Assembly (NCBI GenBank): GCA_963575745.1
Contig: CAUYUJ010019254.1
Span: 43,501 to 107,500, forward strand
From: Prorocentrum cordatum
Lineage: Eukaryota; Sar; Dinophyceae; Prorocentrales; Prorocentraceae
Length of the DNA: 64,000 nucleotides
Reading direction: 5' to 3'
The position numbers and the translations under genes are program-made. Shown here piece after piece: positions 29,750-41,727 of the stretch. A model generated the notes under the pieces. That model searched no databases and was not told the DNA's origin. It saw only the letters and a list, made by a program, of their open reading frames with translations. The stretch's first letter is position 1. Each line of letters opens with the position of its first letter.

Positions 29750-31881
29750 TGCCTGAGCTTTGACTCGATCGGACTGTTTGCTTGCTCCCTGGTGCCTCTT
29801 ACAGCTAGCCAGGTGGAGCGCAGCTCCTTTTCAAAACGGGGCTCTCGCCTCCACGGCAAGTCCGTGGGGCGCTCGCCTTTCCAATGGGGCGCTTTCGTGG
29901 TTAAGGAAGAGGAGGCTTGGGACGGGAGGCCGTACGGTACTGCATTATCGTTGATGCGTCCTGGGTTATCCTCGCCTCTTCTTCTTTCTCCTCCTCCTCC
30001 TCCTCCTCCTCCTCCTCCTCCTCTTCTGCCTCCTCTGCCTCCTCCTCCTCCTCCTCCTCTTCCTCCTCCTCCTCCTCCTACTCCTACTCCTACTCCTCCT
30101 CCTCCCCTGCGCATCTGAAGGTGGTTGGTTTTGGGCTTTTTTATCCCCCAGCCCTGTGACATCAGAAACCTCTCGGGGGGGGGGAACCGCCCAAGCCGCC
30201 CACCCCCTCCAAACCTGAGGACATCAGAACCCCCTCCAGGGGGTGAAACCCCAAACCCGTAAACCTCCCAACCCTGTGACTTCAGAAGGGTGAAAGCCCT
30301 CAAACCCCCAATCCCGGGAGATCAGAAACCTCTCCAGGGAGTGAAACACACCAACCCCCGACCCCCCAACCCTGTGACATCAGAAACCCTTCAAGGGGGG
30401 TGAAACCCCCCAACCCCGTGCTATCACAAACCCCTCAGGAAGGTGAAACCTCCCAAGCCCCCAACCCCACAACCTCCCAACGGTGTGATATCAGAAACCC
30501 CTGGGGTGAAACCTCGTAACCTCCCACCCACCCCCCAACCCAGCGACATCAGAAACCCCTCCAGGATGTGAACCCCCCCGACCCTCCAACCCCCTCAACC
30601 CCCCAATCCTTGAACCGCCCAACACTCCAACCTCCCAACCCCGTAGCTCCCCAACCCCCAAGCCCCGCACCCCCCCAACCCCCACCCACCCCAACCCCTC
30701 ACCCCCCCAACCCCCTGACCCCCTGACACCTAAATTCACCCCACCCCCCCAACCCCTACCCTCGCAAGCGTCCAACACTCAAACCTTCCAACACCCTCAA
30801 CCCCCCACCCCTTGAACTCCCCAACTCCACAAACCCCGAATCCCCCAACCGACCAACATTCCAACCCCCCAACCCTCCAGTCCCCCCAAATCCCCACCCC
30901 CCACACCCCAACCCCGCAAACCATCAAGCCCGCAACTCCCCAACCCCCCAACTCCCCAACTCCCCAACCCATCAACACCCGCCACCTCATGGGGTTGGGA
31001 GGTTGAGGGGTGGGGGGGATGAGGAATTAGGGAGTTGGGAGATTGGGGGTTGGGGGGGGTGGGGGTTGACGGGTTGAGGAGTTGGGGAGTTTGAGGGTTG
31101 AGGCGTTGGGGGGTTGGGAGTGGGAGGATTGGGGAGTTTTGGGGTTGGGGGGTTGGAGGGTTGGGCGGTTGGGGGGTTGTGGGATTCGAGGACTGGGGGT
31201 TTAGGGGAAAAAACGCCAACCAACCACTTTCAGATCCAATGCCCTCTTCCTCCTAGCTCCTTCTCCTCCTCCTCCTCCATCTCCATCTCCATCTCCATCT
31301 CCTCCTCCTCCTCCTCCTCTTCCTCCTAGCTCCTCCTCCTCCTAGCTCCTCCTCCTCCTCCTCCTCCTCCTCCTAGCTCCTCCCACTTCTCCCCTTCTCA
31401 TGTCTACCATCTGGGCGCCCGCTCCCGCAACACATCGCTTCCCGCTGTGGCGGGCCCCTTGGGACAAAGACGCGGACAAAGACGAGGAGGGGGAGTTCGA
31501 CGACGGCTTCGACAAGCTCGATGACGGCGTCGACGAGGACCCAACCGACCCCGCTCCAAATCAACCACCCTCCCCAGTACCATCCTGACCCGTTTCCCGA
31601 GCCGCATCCGGCCGTGGCGAGGGTGGTCCCCAAGGCCGATCGAAGGAAAAAGAAAACGGCGGCGGCGGCGCCGCCGCCGCAAACAATGACATAAGCATGA
31701 ACTGTCGGAAGTCCGCGCGCATTTTTCGGATCGGCGCCGGAGGCGCCGCCGGGGAGGGGGGGGCTCCTTCGACGATCCGGGAAATTCGCGCGGATCTCCG
31801 AAACTTACGTTTACGTCATCGCTTGTCCCTGGAATTTTCGTCGTCGGCCTCGCCCTCGTCCTCCCGTCCTCGTTTTGGCGG

Positions 31882-32040
31882 CGCGCAGAGGGGGGTAGGG
31901 GGAGGGGGGAAGGGTTCCTAGAAGCAGACTGCTGCTTAGAGGGCGCGGGCCTTCTATCAACAGACAAGGCCCGCGCCTTCTAAGAAGCAGGGGTGCTTCT
32001 GAGAAGCCTTCCCCCTTCCCCCCTTCCCCCCCTCTGCGCG
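31882..32040. mobile_element. Foldback/MITE-like hairpin element, unit 3 copy
   Basis: Same element as 23744-23901, duplicated with the 4.1-kb unit, with a slightly altered right arm (CCCCCCTTCCCCCCC). Confidence 0.7.
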
Positions 32041-32207
32041 TGGCCGATCGCGCTCCGCCTCATCCTCGTCGCCGCCGCCCTCGAGGAGAGGAGACGAGAG
32101 AGGTGAGGCCTCCGGCAGGGGCGCCGCACACATCGAGTCGCGGAAGCTGCCAGAGCGGCCGAACCCCTTGGGGACGGGGCTCAACACGTCCTTGCGGCGG
32201 CAGGGGG

Positions 32208-32281
<74 letters not shown>

Positions 32282-32282
32282 A

Positions 32283-32325
<43 letters not shown>

Positions 32326-32492
32326 TCGTCGCTGTCGGGCGCGCCACGCCCCCCTTCCGCCCCCTTGTGAGGGACGGGAGATCGAGGTTCTCAGTGCGCT
32401 TGGATGTTTTCTGAAACTCTCCCCCGTGGAACCTCTGGAGACCCCTGGGGTCGGGCCGCGGGAGAGTGGTGGCGGTGGTGGTGGTGGGCACA

Positions 32493-32646
32493 CACAAATC
32501 GAGCCGCGCGTGCAGGGCCTCGACCCCGCCTGCTGCCGCCGTCGGTGGGAGCGGCGCGGCGCGAGGCTGCCCCCCGCGGGCGGCTGCGACGGGCCCAGGC
32601 CCGACGCACCGCCGCTTGGGCGGCCTCGCGCCACGCCTGCGCGCAG
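32493..32646. repeat. DIRS split direct repeat B2 (right end in element orientation)
   Basis: Starts CACAAATCGAGCCGCGCG and matches 33030-33183 with about two to four substitutions, for example GCGGCGCGAGG versus GCGGAGCGAGG. Confidence 0.9.
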
Positions 32647-32665
32647 CAGACAGGGCGGAGGGTGG

Positions 32666-33029
32666 GAGAAAGAACGCGCGCCAGGGAGGCACCCGCCGCG
32701 CGCGCGCGCGGGGCGCGCGCGCGGCGCCTCCTCCAAATGCAAATCGCCTGCGAAGCGCACGCGCCGCGGGGGCAGCGACCCCCCCCCGCGGCGACGCAAC
32801 CCCGGCGCTAGCAAATCACCTGCGAAGCGCACGCGCCGCGGGGCAGCGACCCCCCCCCCGCGACGCGCAACCCTGGCGCGCGACGGCGCGATGGCCCGCG
32901 CCTGCGCAGCGAGGCCGCGGTCGCGTCGCACTGCCGCGCGCGCGACCTACGCGCAACCGTGGCCGATTTGTGCCCGCCCACAACGGTGAACGTCCGCGTC
33001 TGCGAGCGGACTTGCCGCCGTGGGCCTAC
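32666..33029. repeat. DIRS split direct repeat A2
   Basis: 364 bp, starts GAGAAAGAACGCGCGCCAGG and ends GCCGTGGGCCTAC. I see no difference from 41364-41727. Confidence 0.95.
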
Positions 33030-33183
33030 CACAAATCGAGCCGCGCGTGCAGGGCCTCGACCCCGCCTGCTGCCGCCGTCGGTGGGAGCGGCGCGGAGCG
33101 AGGCTGCCCCCCGCGGGCGGCTGCGACGGGCCCAGGCCCGACGCGCCGCCGCTTGGGCGGCCTCGCGCCACGCCTGCGTGCAG
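33030..33183. repeat. DIRS split direct repeat B1
   Basis: Abuts A2 directly (CCTAC then CACAAATC), recreating the junction of the element's two outer ends. Confidence 0.9.
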
Positions 33184-33330
33184 ACCCAATGCCACACGGC
33201 ACGCAGGCGACACGGGCCGGCAACGCGCGCCCACCCGCTGCCGAACGCGCGGGGGCAGAGCACGGGCGCCGTCGCGCGCACCCGCCCACGCACAGAAGCG
33301 AAACGTGGCGGCGCTGGCCGCCGGCGCCTA

Positions 33331-34890
33331 GCAGGCACCCTCGTCCGAATCCGACTCCAGCATGTGCGCCTGGCGCGAGCAGCGCGCCGCGGCGCGGGCG
33401 GAGGGCGCGTGGCCCCGCCTCCACGACCGCGTCCCTTTCCAGATCGTCACGGTCGAGATGCGCCATGAAAGCGCAGGACCGCCACTCCCCGGCCGCGAGA
33501 ATCTCGGCCAGCGTCGCGCCAGCCTCCTGCAGGTCCTTGGCGTGGCCCCTGCGGAGGTCATGCAACCGAAACAGGCTCGCCCCCTGGACACCGAGGGCAG
33601 CGAGCATCTCGCGCAGGGTCCGCAGCGCAGCAGCCGCCGAGATGCCTCCGAAGAGCCCGCGGCCCAGCCCGCAACGCGCCACCCAGGGGCCCAGGGTGTG
33701 CACGGGGCACGTGGCGCGGCACGATGAGCACCAGCACTTCCGCGACAGGCGACTGCCCTGCGGCCGGTTCTTCCGCCGCCGCAGCAGCAGCGTGAGCTCC
33801 GATTTGCCCAGCACTAGCGCCGCTTGAAAGGGCGGCGCGTCGCCGGCGTCGGCCACGCGCACGGCCGGCAACGCCTCGCTGGGAACGCGCAACAAGAACG
33901 TGTAGGCGAAAAGGAAAAGCATCGACGCGCGGAGCCACTCGGGGCGGCGCGCGCCCAACTCGACCAGCGCGGCGACCGCGCTCTTACGGATGAACAAGCG
34001 CGGGCGCGGAGTCCAATCGGCCCGCGCCCGGACGGCGGCGCGCGCACGCCTGACCTCGGGGCGGTCGAACACGGCGACGCAGACCCCAGTCAGGAGGCAG
34101 CCGATCTTAACGTAGCTGCAGTAATTTGCGTACGTCTCCCCGCAGCGAAAGAGGGCGCTCCAGGCGACCAGGTCCGCGCAGGCTGGCGGGAGCTGCATGC
34201 ACGGGTATTTCAACATTCTGATGCAGTAGGCCTCCCAGCATTTGAGGCCGCTTCTCACGCTTGGGAGCGACCGTGCGCATGGTTGCAGCATAGCGCGAAC
34301 GCGTTCCTCCTCCCGCCAGCGGGCCGCGTCCGCCGGACTGCGGAGGCGAGCAGCGGCCTCGGCGAGCGCCGCCCGGGGCCCGCGCGTCATTGGCAGCGCG
34401 ACCGGCGCGCCCAGCTGGTCGAGGACGCTCGGGACGGGCGCCTCGCGAGCCACGGCGCGCGGGCATGCGCAAGCGCGCGGGGCCGATGACGCGCGCCTGT
34501 GGCGGCCCAGGGGGTGACCCCGGGGCGCTCGGCGCCGCGCGTCTCGCCGGCGACCGGCTGCGGGCGGGCGCGCGCCCTCCAACTGCCGAGCCCACGGCGA
34601 CGGGCGCGCCTGCGAGGCGCACGCGCGGCGGGGGGGGGGGCCGCGCGCGCCAAAAACCCTCGCGCAGCCGAGCCTCGGCGCGCAGCAATCTTCGCGGCTC
34701 TGAATAATTCGTGCAGGACTTCGACATTGGCCTGCGCGGTGACCGGCCAACCTTCCAGGTCTGCGGCGTCTGCACTGGCGAGCTCGCAGGCTCGTACGAA
34801 GCCGTTCTCAGCCAGGAAATCAGCAGCCCAGGCGACGGCCGTCCTGGGCGCTGTCGGGCGCAAGGAACACAATTCAAGGAATAACGACAT
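33331..34890 (-). pseudogene. DIRS tyrosine recombinase (YR), frameshifted, catalytic Tyr changed
   Basis: The likely start is ATG 34890 (MSLFLELCSLRP), with one frame change near 34650. The rest is open to beyond 33331. Landmarks in order: WEAYCIRMLKYPC and WSALFRCGETYANYC (N-terminal SAM-like domain); FAYTFLLRVPSEAL (first catalytic Arg, near 33890); a CxxC-CxVH cluster (CWCSSCRATCPVH, near 33710); FRLHDLRRGHAKDL (H-x-x-R box, near 33560); GEWRSCAFMAHLD, where the nucleophile Tyr would fall on the His of AHL (codon 33458-33460, one transition from Tyr). The family integrates a circular cDNA by site-specific recombination. The His suggests this copy cannot integrate by itself, unless my alignment of that position is wrong. 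Confidence 0.75.
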
Positions 34891-35229
34891 GATGCCGCGC
34901 GGCACGCCTGACAATGCGAGCGACGCGCCTGAGGCACTGGCCGCGTGCACTCCGCTTGCGACAAAACGCGGGACCCTAGGATGACAAGCGCGGCGGCGCG
35001 CCGAACGCTTTGCCGCGCCCAAACTTAAGTATCGCGACGCCCCGACGCACAAGATGGCACCCGGGCGCGACATGGCGCGCGGTTTAGCCGAAGAGGCGGG
35101 CCACAGAGAGAGCGCCCCAGGCATCCGCGTGCCAGAATTCTTCGTCGAGCCACGGGCGCGTGCGCACCGCGCCGATGCGTAGCAGGAGTTCGTCGCCCCC
35201 CCTGCGACACGCTGCGCCCGCGGCCAGCC

Positions 35230-37457
35230 CGCAGCACCGCGCGGCGCGCACGGGCGCGCCGAGAAGGCAAATCGGCCAGATTCTCAGCCGTGGGCACGCG
35301 GAAAACCGCGAGGTCAACGTCGAGCTCCACCGCGCGCCTCCACATGGAGTGGACGATGCACGAGTGGTCGAAGGATTTCGCGGCGCCCTTCCGCAGGCAA
35401 GACTCCGCGCCGGTATTGTCGCTGTAAATATGCAAGTCGCAACCTTGCACTTCCCCTGAGCGCAGCGAAGACGAGGGGCCGGACCTGCCCGCCGGCGCGG
35501 GCAGTCGCACGCGAAAGCAATGCCTGCAAAGGTGCACATGCCCAGCGCGATAGACAGGAGCTCCAGCCCCTGAATCTGGTTGTCCCGGCGACGCTGGAAC
35601 GACGCCATCAAGGAATCCGGGACGACCATGGAAGTTAAACGGATGCCCGTGGCGGTGACGAGCACCGCGGCCACGCACGGTGGTTAGCCCGACGCGTCCG
35701 CGAAGAGAGTTGCGCGAGGCCGCGCCTTGTCGGCCCACGGCCGCGCTTGGCACAAGTCCATGGCCAAGACATCGCGCCACCACTGCAGGGCAAGCATCAA
35801 CGGCTCATGGGCCTTCGATGCCCCGCGATGCGATTGCGCGTACAACGGCCTGCGAGCACGAAGCGCGGCGCCCCGCCCCCCCGGGCGCGCGGGGGCAGCG
35901 CCGCGCCTGAGGAGGGCGCGCCCCAGGCGGCGGAAGAGATGCGACGCTGCCCAGGCCAAGCCCCCGGCCAGCTTGGACGATGCGCCTGCACAGCGAACGC
36001 AAGGTCCCGACACATTAGGGGGGACGCGCGAGCCGCCTGGCGCGAGGGCGCGCGTCGCGAGCGCCTCGCCGATGACACGCTGCCACTTGGCGGTCTTCGC
36101 GGGTGCGGGACGCGCGCAGAACGCGCGTGGCAGCACCTGGCGATGCGCGCAGCCGGCCGGCCGGCGCGTCGCGCCAAGGCCGCCCCGCCTTGATTTCGAG
36201 GCCGAGGATGACCAGCGGGGACCCCCAGGCGATCTTGTCCGGCGCCACCGCGCCTGGGCCGAGCATCAGCTGAATTAGCTCCGCCAGCTGCGCTGCTGCG
36301 TGCTCCACCACTTCGGGGTGATCCGGCCCAAAATAATCATCCACGTATCGCAGCGCGGCGATCCGCAAGAGCACGCGCGCCGCCTCCGCGATGAAGGCAC
36401 CCACTCGCGCCCAGCTGTGCACCGACGACGTGGCCCCGAAGGGCGCTGCCGCGTGCTGCGCCGCCCAGACCTGCCCGGCGGCGCTGAACACGATCCAAGC
36501 GAACCGGCGGTGCTCAGCGCGAATGGGCACGCGACGAAAGGCAGCGTCGATGTCTGCCTTCCAGAGGGCGGGTGCCCGCCCCGCAACTTCCTGGAAGATG
36601 CGAGCTGCTTCGAAAAGCGCGTCCACGGCATCGTGGTGGAGCCGCTCCTGAGGCCGCGTCGCCTCGTTAATCCTAGCCTTGGTCATGTCGTCGACCAACC
36701 GGAGTTTCGAGGACCCGTCTTCACGGAGCTGCTCAACCGCAAACCTCGGAGCGATGACGGCCCCGTCCAGGCACACGTCGCGGAGCGGCACCGGGCAACT
36801 GATGCGCCCCAGCTCGGCCTCGTCCCGTGTCTTGCGGAGGATGGCGTCGCCGTGCGCGCCGTCGCGGAGGCCACAGGAAATGTCGCGATTTGTCGACTCG
36901 GCGTTGCCGAGCAGCTCCGCGATGCCCAGACGGGGAGGGAACACCTCTGGGCTGCCGTGGCCCGACCGCGGGAGCTCGCCGACGAGGGGCGCCCCCGTCC
37001 TGAAGAATTCCACGCAGCCTGGGTCGCAGAAGGCAATGCGCTCCGCGATCTCTGCGCAGAGAGGCCCGTTCACGCGCTGTGCGACGCGCCGCATGGCGGG
37101 GTCCACCCCCCGGAACCATTCTTCCACGGCGCCACTGGCCCGGAGAGCCCGATCCCTTTCGCGAAGCGCCGCGAGTTCGCCCTCGCGGAAAGCCACCACG
37201 TCGGCGGGGGCGGTCTGCGCGGCCCACCGCACTGCCTCAGCGGCCGTGGGCGGCAAAGCCGAGGCCGCGGCGGGCCGCCACTTGCCCCAGAGCGCGGGGT
37301 CGCCGTCCAGCGCCCTTGCCAGAAAGGTAAGTTTCTCCGCGTCGCCGCCGCTACAGCCGCCGGCCGCGACGCAGATGTCGCGCCACGCGCTGTCGCTGCA
37401 ACGCCGAGACCAATCGCTCCTGAATTGCGGCCCTGGTGGCGCTGGCGGCGCCGGCAT
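35230..37457 (-). pseudogene. DIRS reverse transcriptase-RNase H, frameshifted
   Basis: The likely start is ATG 37457 (MPAPPAPPGPQFRSDW); the same frame is open further upstream to 37790. RT landmarks: LRLVDDMTKARINEAT, LWKADIDAAFRRVPI (motif A), APFGATSSVHSWARV (motif B), LRYVDDYFGPDH (motif C, near 36340), then KIAWGSPLVILGLEIK. The frame changes near 36190 (thumb, AKWQRVIGEAL), and again near 35680, after LFADASG, which starts RNase H. QIQGLELLSIALGM and, in a third frame, HIYSDNTGAESCLRKG and RVPTAENLADLPSRR complete RNase H. RT motif C is intact. The layout matches the RT-RH of DIRS elements, which lies upstream of the recombinase. Confidence 0.8.
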
Positions 37458-37869
37458 CACCTGACGCGCGCCGCTGGCTCGCGCGCGACCGAGAGCCGGG
37501 AAAGCGCGCCTTGCGAGATTTGGCGACGACGCATGCAGCCCCAGGCGCCGCCCGCTTTCGCGCGCCAGATGCGGGCGGCGGGGGCGGCACCGGCACGGCA
37601 GGCATTGCGCAAGATTGCAAACCGCGGACGTGGACAAGGCGCCAAAGCGTAGCGAAAAGCGCCCTCGGAACGCACGCTGCCCCGCGGAACTCCCCCGCAC
37701 GCCCCGCCCAGGCTGGCCGCGGCCAAGCCGGGCACTCGCAGCGCGGCGCGGAAAGCGAAGCGGCCTCCGCGGCAACAGCGCACGCGGCATGTCCCAGCAT
37801 GCGAGTGGGGGTCCTGCGCACGGCGCACGGGGCCATTTTTAGCGACAAAGCGTAGAACTATCGGGCGCG

Positions 37870-39532
37870 CCCGGGTCACGGCCCCGACCCGGCGCGGGCG
37901 GAGGCAGGCTTTTGCGCGCGAGCCGTTCTGACGGCTGAAGGGGCTCCACCCCTACGGGGGCTCGCGCGCGCCCTGCCAGGGCGGCGCTCAGCGCTGCGCC
38001 GGGCGCGGCGGCGTCCGTGCCTGCCTCGTGTCCTTTTTCTTCCAATCGCTGCCCCACGAGCGCTCGCGCTTCTGGCCCTTCGGCCAATCGCTGCCCCAGG
38101 AGCCGCTGCTCCAGCTCTGCGCGGCGCGCCACGGCTGGCTGGCGCCGCCCGCCCCGCGCGCCTTCTCGGGAGCGCGGGCCGCCGGTGCCTGCGCGCGCGG
38201 AAACGGCGGAGAAATGTGGCAGAAGCGAATCCGCGCGGCGCGACGCTCGCCGTCGCGTGGGTGGCGCCGTCTTCTTTGTCGCAAGCATCCCGCGCCAGCT
38301 GTAGGGCGCGCGGGTCGACCCGCAGGATCGTCTTCCCCAGCTTGAAATCTGGGTCCCCCGAGCGTAGCTGCTCGGCCCATAGCTGCCACGCGCCGGCACA
38401 GACGCAGGGCGCCGCGCAAGCACGAACGCAGGGGCGCGCCTTCCGCGCCTCCTCGTCGCACACGATACCGAGGTGCACGCGGCGCTTCGAGGCCGCCGCC
38501 TGCGCGGCAACAACAGAGAGCGACGAGAAATCGCGCGCGTGCAGCCTGAACCGCCACCTTCAAGCAGTTGTCGCGATGCGCCTGCACCTCAGCCCACGTG
38601 AGCTGGCCCGTGGCGACCAGCGCGACCATGCACCTGCCGCGCGCGGCGCGATAACAGGCAGGCGCGCGGGGGGGGCGCGCGACGGGCAGGTGGCGCCGGT
38701 TCCAAGCCAGTTGCCACTGGCAGAAGGTTAAGTAGGCCTTCTTCTCGGGCCCTTTCTTCGCCGCCGCCACTTCCTGCGGGGCGAGCGCCCGCGCGCGGGC
38801 CAGGCAACGCGCGCGCGGCACGAGCCTTGGCGAGGTCACGAATGTCCTTGCTGGCGCCGGACGATCCGCCAGCCTCCTCTTCGAAATCGCGAGGGCCCGA
38901 GCGGGCCCACTCGGGCACCCACTTGCGGATGTCCGAGTACAGGAAGACGCGCGCTTCCTCGCTGGATTCCTTCTTCTGCCGCTTCAAGACTTCCGCGTTC
39001 AACGCGTCAAGCATGTCGGAGCTACCGGCGCACGGGACCAGATGCGAGAACCAGCGCGCGCGCGCGAGCGCGCCTGGGCCAGAACTCTTGCGGGAGGTTG
39101 GCCAGCGACGCCTTGCCGAGGAGAGGGCCCAAGAGTACGCGGGCCGGCTTTTCCTGCGAACGCGCCGCGCGGGGCCACGCGAGCCCGAGATCGCGTCGAG
39201 ATCGCTTGCGCCTCGCTGGTGCCCGTCTTGAGCGCGGCCAAGAGGGCGGCCGCGTTCTCCGCCGCCGAGGGCGCTGGAGGGGCGGTCGCCGCCGAGCCCC
39301 CAGCCACCGGCGCCGGCGTTCTCGCCGCGGCGATCCCCGCGCGCACGAGGCGCTTCTGCGCGGCGTCGAGCTCCTTGTCGGCAAAAGAGAAATCCTCGAA
39401 TGCCGCGCCCTCTAAATCGGCGATCGTCGCCACACCTTGGCCCTTGAGCGCGGTCACCGTGGCTTCGAGCCAACCGGCCACGCGCGCCGATGCGCCGTCC
39501 AAGGCGCCAAGAAAACTGCCGAGGTCGCCCAT
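37870..39532 (-). pseudogene. DIRS gag-like region, several frame changes
   Basis: Starts at ATG 39532 (MGDLGSFLGALDGAS), followed by a helical stretch (WLEATVTALKGQGVATIADL, AFEDFSFADKELDAAQK) and an Ala-rich linker. Coding sense then continues in another frame from about 39200 (GSSDMLDALNAEVLKRQKKE, VFLYSDIRKWVPEWARSG), in a third frame from about 38830 (KKAYLTFCQWQLAWNRR, TGQLTWAEVQAHRDNCLK), and in a fourth from about 38480 (HLGIVCDEEARKARPC, WAEQLRSGDPDFKLGKTI). No zinc knuckle is seen. Position and helical character fit a structural gag-like protein; sequence alone does not prove it. Confidence 0.6.
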
Positions 39533-39659
39533 CGCGAAGAGCGGCGCCGCGCGGCGCGAGACAGCTTGGGCGCCCGAACTCGGCGAGCTGCCGGTGCGAG
39601 CGCGCACAGGACGGAGACTGCGCGGGACCCCAAGAGGTGGCGACCTGGCCTGCGCCCCT

Positions 39660-40330
39660 CACGAGAGGGGGGAGACCAGGGGCCTGCGCCCAACCCAGGA
39701 GAAGGCCCGGGAGCTCTCCCAAGAAGAAGCCAGAGCCCAGCCAGACGGGATCCTGGGGCCTGCGCCCTACCCAAGACAGGGATCTACGGGATGCGCCCTC
39801 CCCCTTTCGCACGATTGGGTCCTGGGGCCTGCGCCCTACCCAAGACGCGGTACCAGGGGCCAGCGCCCTCCCCCACACAAGACGAGGAGCCAGAAGCCAG
39901 CGCCCTGCCCGAGACAAGGCCCGCGGGCCGACCCGCGAGGAGAGCGGTGCCCAGCAAGACGGGGCCCAGGGGCTTGCGCCCTACCCAAGACAGGGATCAA
40001 CGGGATGCGCCCTCCCCCTTTCGCACAGTTGGGTCCTGGGGCCTGCGCCCTACCCGACGCACAGGGATCAACGGGATGCGCCCCCCCCTTTCGCACCACT
40101 GGGTCCTGGGGCCTGCGCCCTACCCAAGACAGGGATCTACGGGATGCGCCCTCCCCCCTTCGCACCGTCGGGTCCTGGGGCCTGCGCCCTACCCAAGACA
40201 GGGATCTACGGGATGCGCCCCCCCCCCTTACGCACGATCGGGTCCTGGGGCCAGCGCCCGACCCAAAACACAGGGATCCTAAGGCCTGCGCCCTCCCCCG
40301 CGCGAAACTTGGCCCTGGGGCCTGCGCCTT
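39660..40330. repeat. About 70-bp minisatellite in the DIRS leader
   Basis: Units of 68-71 bp containing GGATC(T/A)ACGGGATGCGCCC and GGTCCTGGGGCCTGCGCCC, with derived units on both sides (CCAGAGCCCAGCC, GGGGCCAGCGCCC). The unit is read through by open frames on both strands, which I treat as artefacts. It may be a leader repeat of the element. Confidence 0.8.
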
Positions 40331-40880
40331 GCCCGAGACCAGGAGCGCCCTTGCCGCGAGCCTGGCACGCAGCCTGGCCGAAAGGCCAAGGCGACGCGAG
40401 CGAGGTGCCCACAGGGCCCGCGCCAGCGAGGGCCCGCGCCCAAGAGAGACGAGCCACCGGCAAAACGACGAGGGAGCAGGCAGGCAAGCAGGCAACCGCC
40501 AGGCACGAAGGCAGAAGCAGCAAGGCAGGCGCCAAGCGGCAAGCGGCGGAAGGGAAAGCAAAGGGGGCACACAGGGGCGACGGCGACGGGAAAAGCGAGG
40601 CAACGCGACGCCGAGCGAGCGAGCAAGCACGCCGACAAGCACAAGCCAGGACGACCCCGCGCGAGGCAACAGCGACAGCCGAACGCGAGGGCGACAAGGC
40701 GACGACAAGGCGGACGCGAAAAGGACGCGGCGACGAGCAAACACAAGGGCGCGCAGGCGAGCGAAGAGCAGGGGCAGCCACGGCGCACGAGCAGGGCACG
40801 AGGGGCAACGAGCACGAGCGAGCAGCGGGGGAGCGAACAGGCCACGAGGGACGAGCACGGAGGGCAGGCAATCAGGAGAG
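40331..40880. other. DIRS leader, purine/AG-rich spacer
   Basis: GCGAGC, GCAGGCAAG-type sequence with no recognised gene. It lies between the 70-bp minisatellite and the GA run. Confidence 0.5.

Positions 40881-40965
<85 letters not shown>
40881..40965. repeat. GA microsatellite in the DIRS leader
   Basis: About 85 bases of uninterrupted GA dinucleotides. Confidence 0.95.
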
Positions 40966-40966
<1 letters not shown>

Positions 40967-41193
40967 GAGGCGACCCGCGAGGAGAGGAGGAGAGGAGGAG
41001 CCCGCGAACGACGGCGGCGGCGCGCGCGCGCGCGGCGCGCCCCACGCTCAAATCCCGAGCGCGGGGCGCGGCCCAATTCCTGCCTGCGGCCAATCTGCGG
41101 GGCACAGGGGGAGAGGAACCTGCGGGGGAGGGAGGGCGGCCCGCCGATGGAGCGGCGGCGGCGCGAGCGCGCGCGCGGCGCGCGCGCGCACAC

Positions 41194-41207
41194 ACACACA
41201 AACACGC

Positions 41208-41257
<50 letters not shown>

Positions 41258-41360
41258 CACACACACACACGCACACACACACACACACACGCACGCACGC
41301 ACACGCACGCACACACACACACACACACACACGCACCACACACACACGCAACACACACAA
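41194..41360. repeat. CA microsatellite adjoining A1
   Basis: CA dinucleotides with GCA interruptions, ending four bases before the A1 repeat. Confidence 0.95.
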
Positions 41361-41363
41361 GAA

Positions 41364-41727
41364 GAGAAAGAACGCGCGCCAGGGAGGCACCCGCCGCGCG
41401 CGCGCGCGGGGCGCGCGCGCGGCGCCTCCTCCAAATGCAAATCGCCTGCGAAGCGCACGCGCCGCGGGGGCAGCGACCCCCCCCCGCGGCGACGCAACCC
41501 CGGCGCTAGCAAATCACCTGCGAAGCGCACGCGCCGCGGGGCAGCGACCCCCCCCCCGCGACGCGCAACCCTGGCGCGCGACGGCGCGATGGCCCGCGCC
41601 TGCGCAGCGAGGCCGCGGTCGCGTCGCACTGCCGCGCGCGCGACCTACGCGCAACCGTGGCCGATTTGTGCCCGCCCACAACGGTGAACGTCCGCGTCTG
41701 CGAGCGGACTTGCCGCCGTGGGCCTAC
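41364..41727. repeat. DIRS split direct repeat A1 (left end in element orientation)
   Basis: 364 bp, identical by eye to 32666-33029. Its outer edge is the right insertion junction at 41727/41728. Confidence 0.95.

Larger units (their letters stand above)
29220..32492. repeat. 4.1-kb tandem array, unit 3, left part
   Basis: Matches units 1 and 2 up to GGTGGTGGGCACA, where the DIRS-like element begins. The unit resumes at 41728. Without the insert the unit is 4,090 bp, against 4,110 and 4,072 for the others. Confidence 0.95.
32493..41727 (-). mobile_element. DIRS-order tyrosine-recombinase retrotransposon with split direct repeats (9,235 bp)
   Basis: Read on the minus strand, the order is A1 (41727-41364), gag-like region, RT-RNase H, tyrosine recombinase, then B1 (33183-33030), A2 (33029-32666), B2 (32646-32493). 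This A1-genes-B1-A2-B2 arrangement is the split-direct-repeat layout of PAT/Kangaroo/Ngaro-type elements in the DIRS order. A1 and A2 are both 364 bp and look identical; B1 and B2 differ at a few bases. The element interrupts unit 3 exactly between GGGCACA and GGCTTGAACG with no target-site duplication, as expected of tyrosine-recombinase integration. The internal B1/A2 junction has the same bases as joining the two element ends. The coding region contains frame changes, so this copy is probably not autonomous. Confidence 0.9.
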
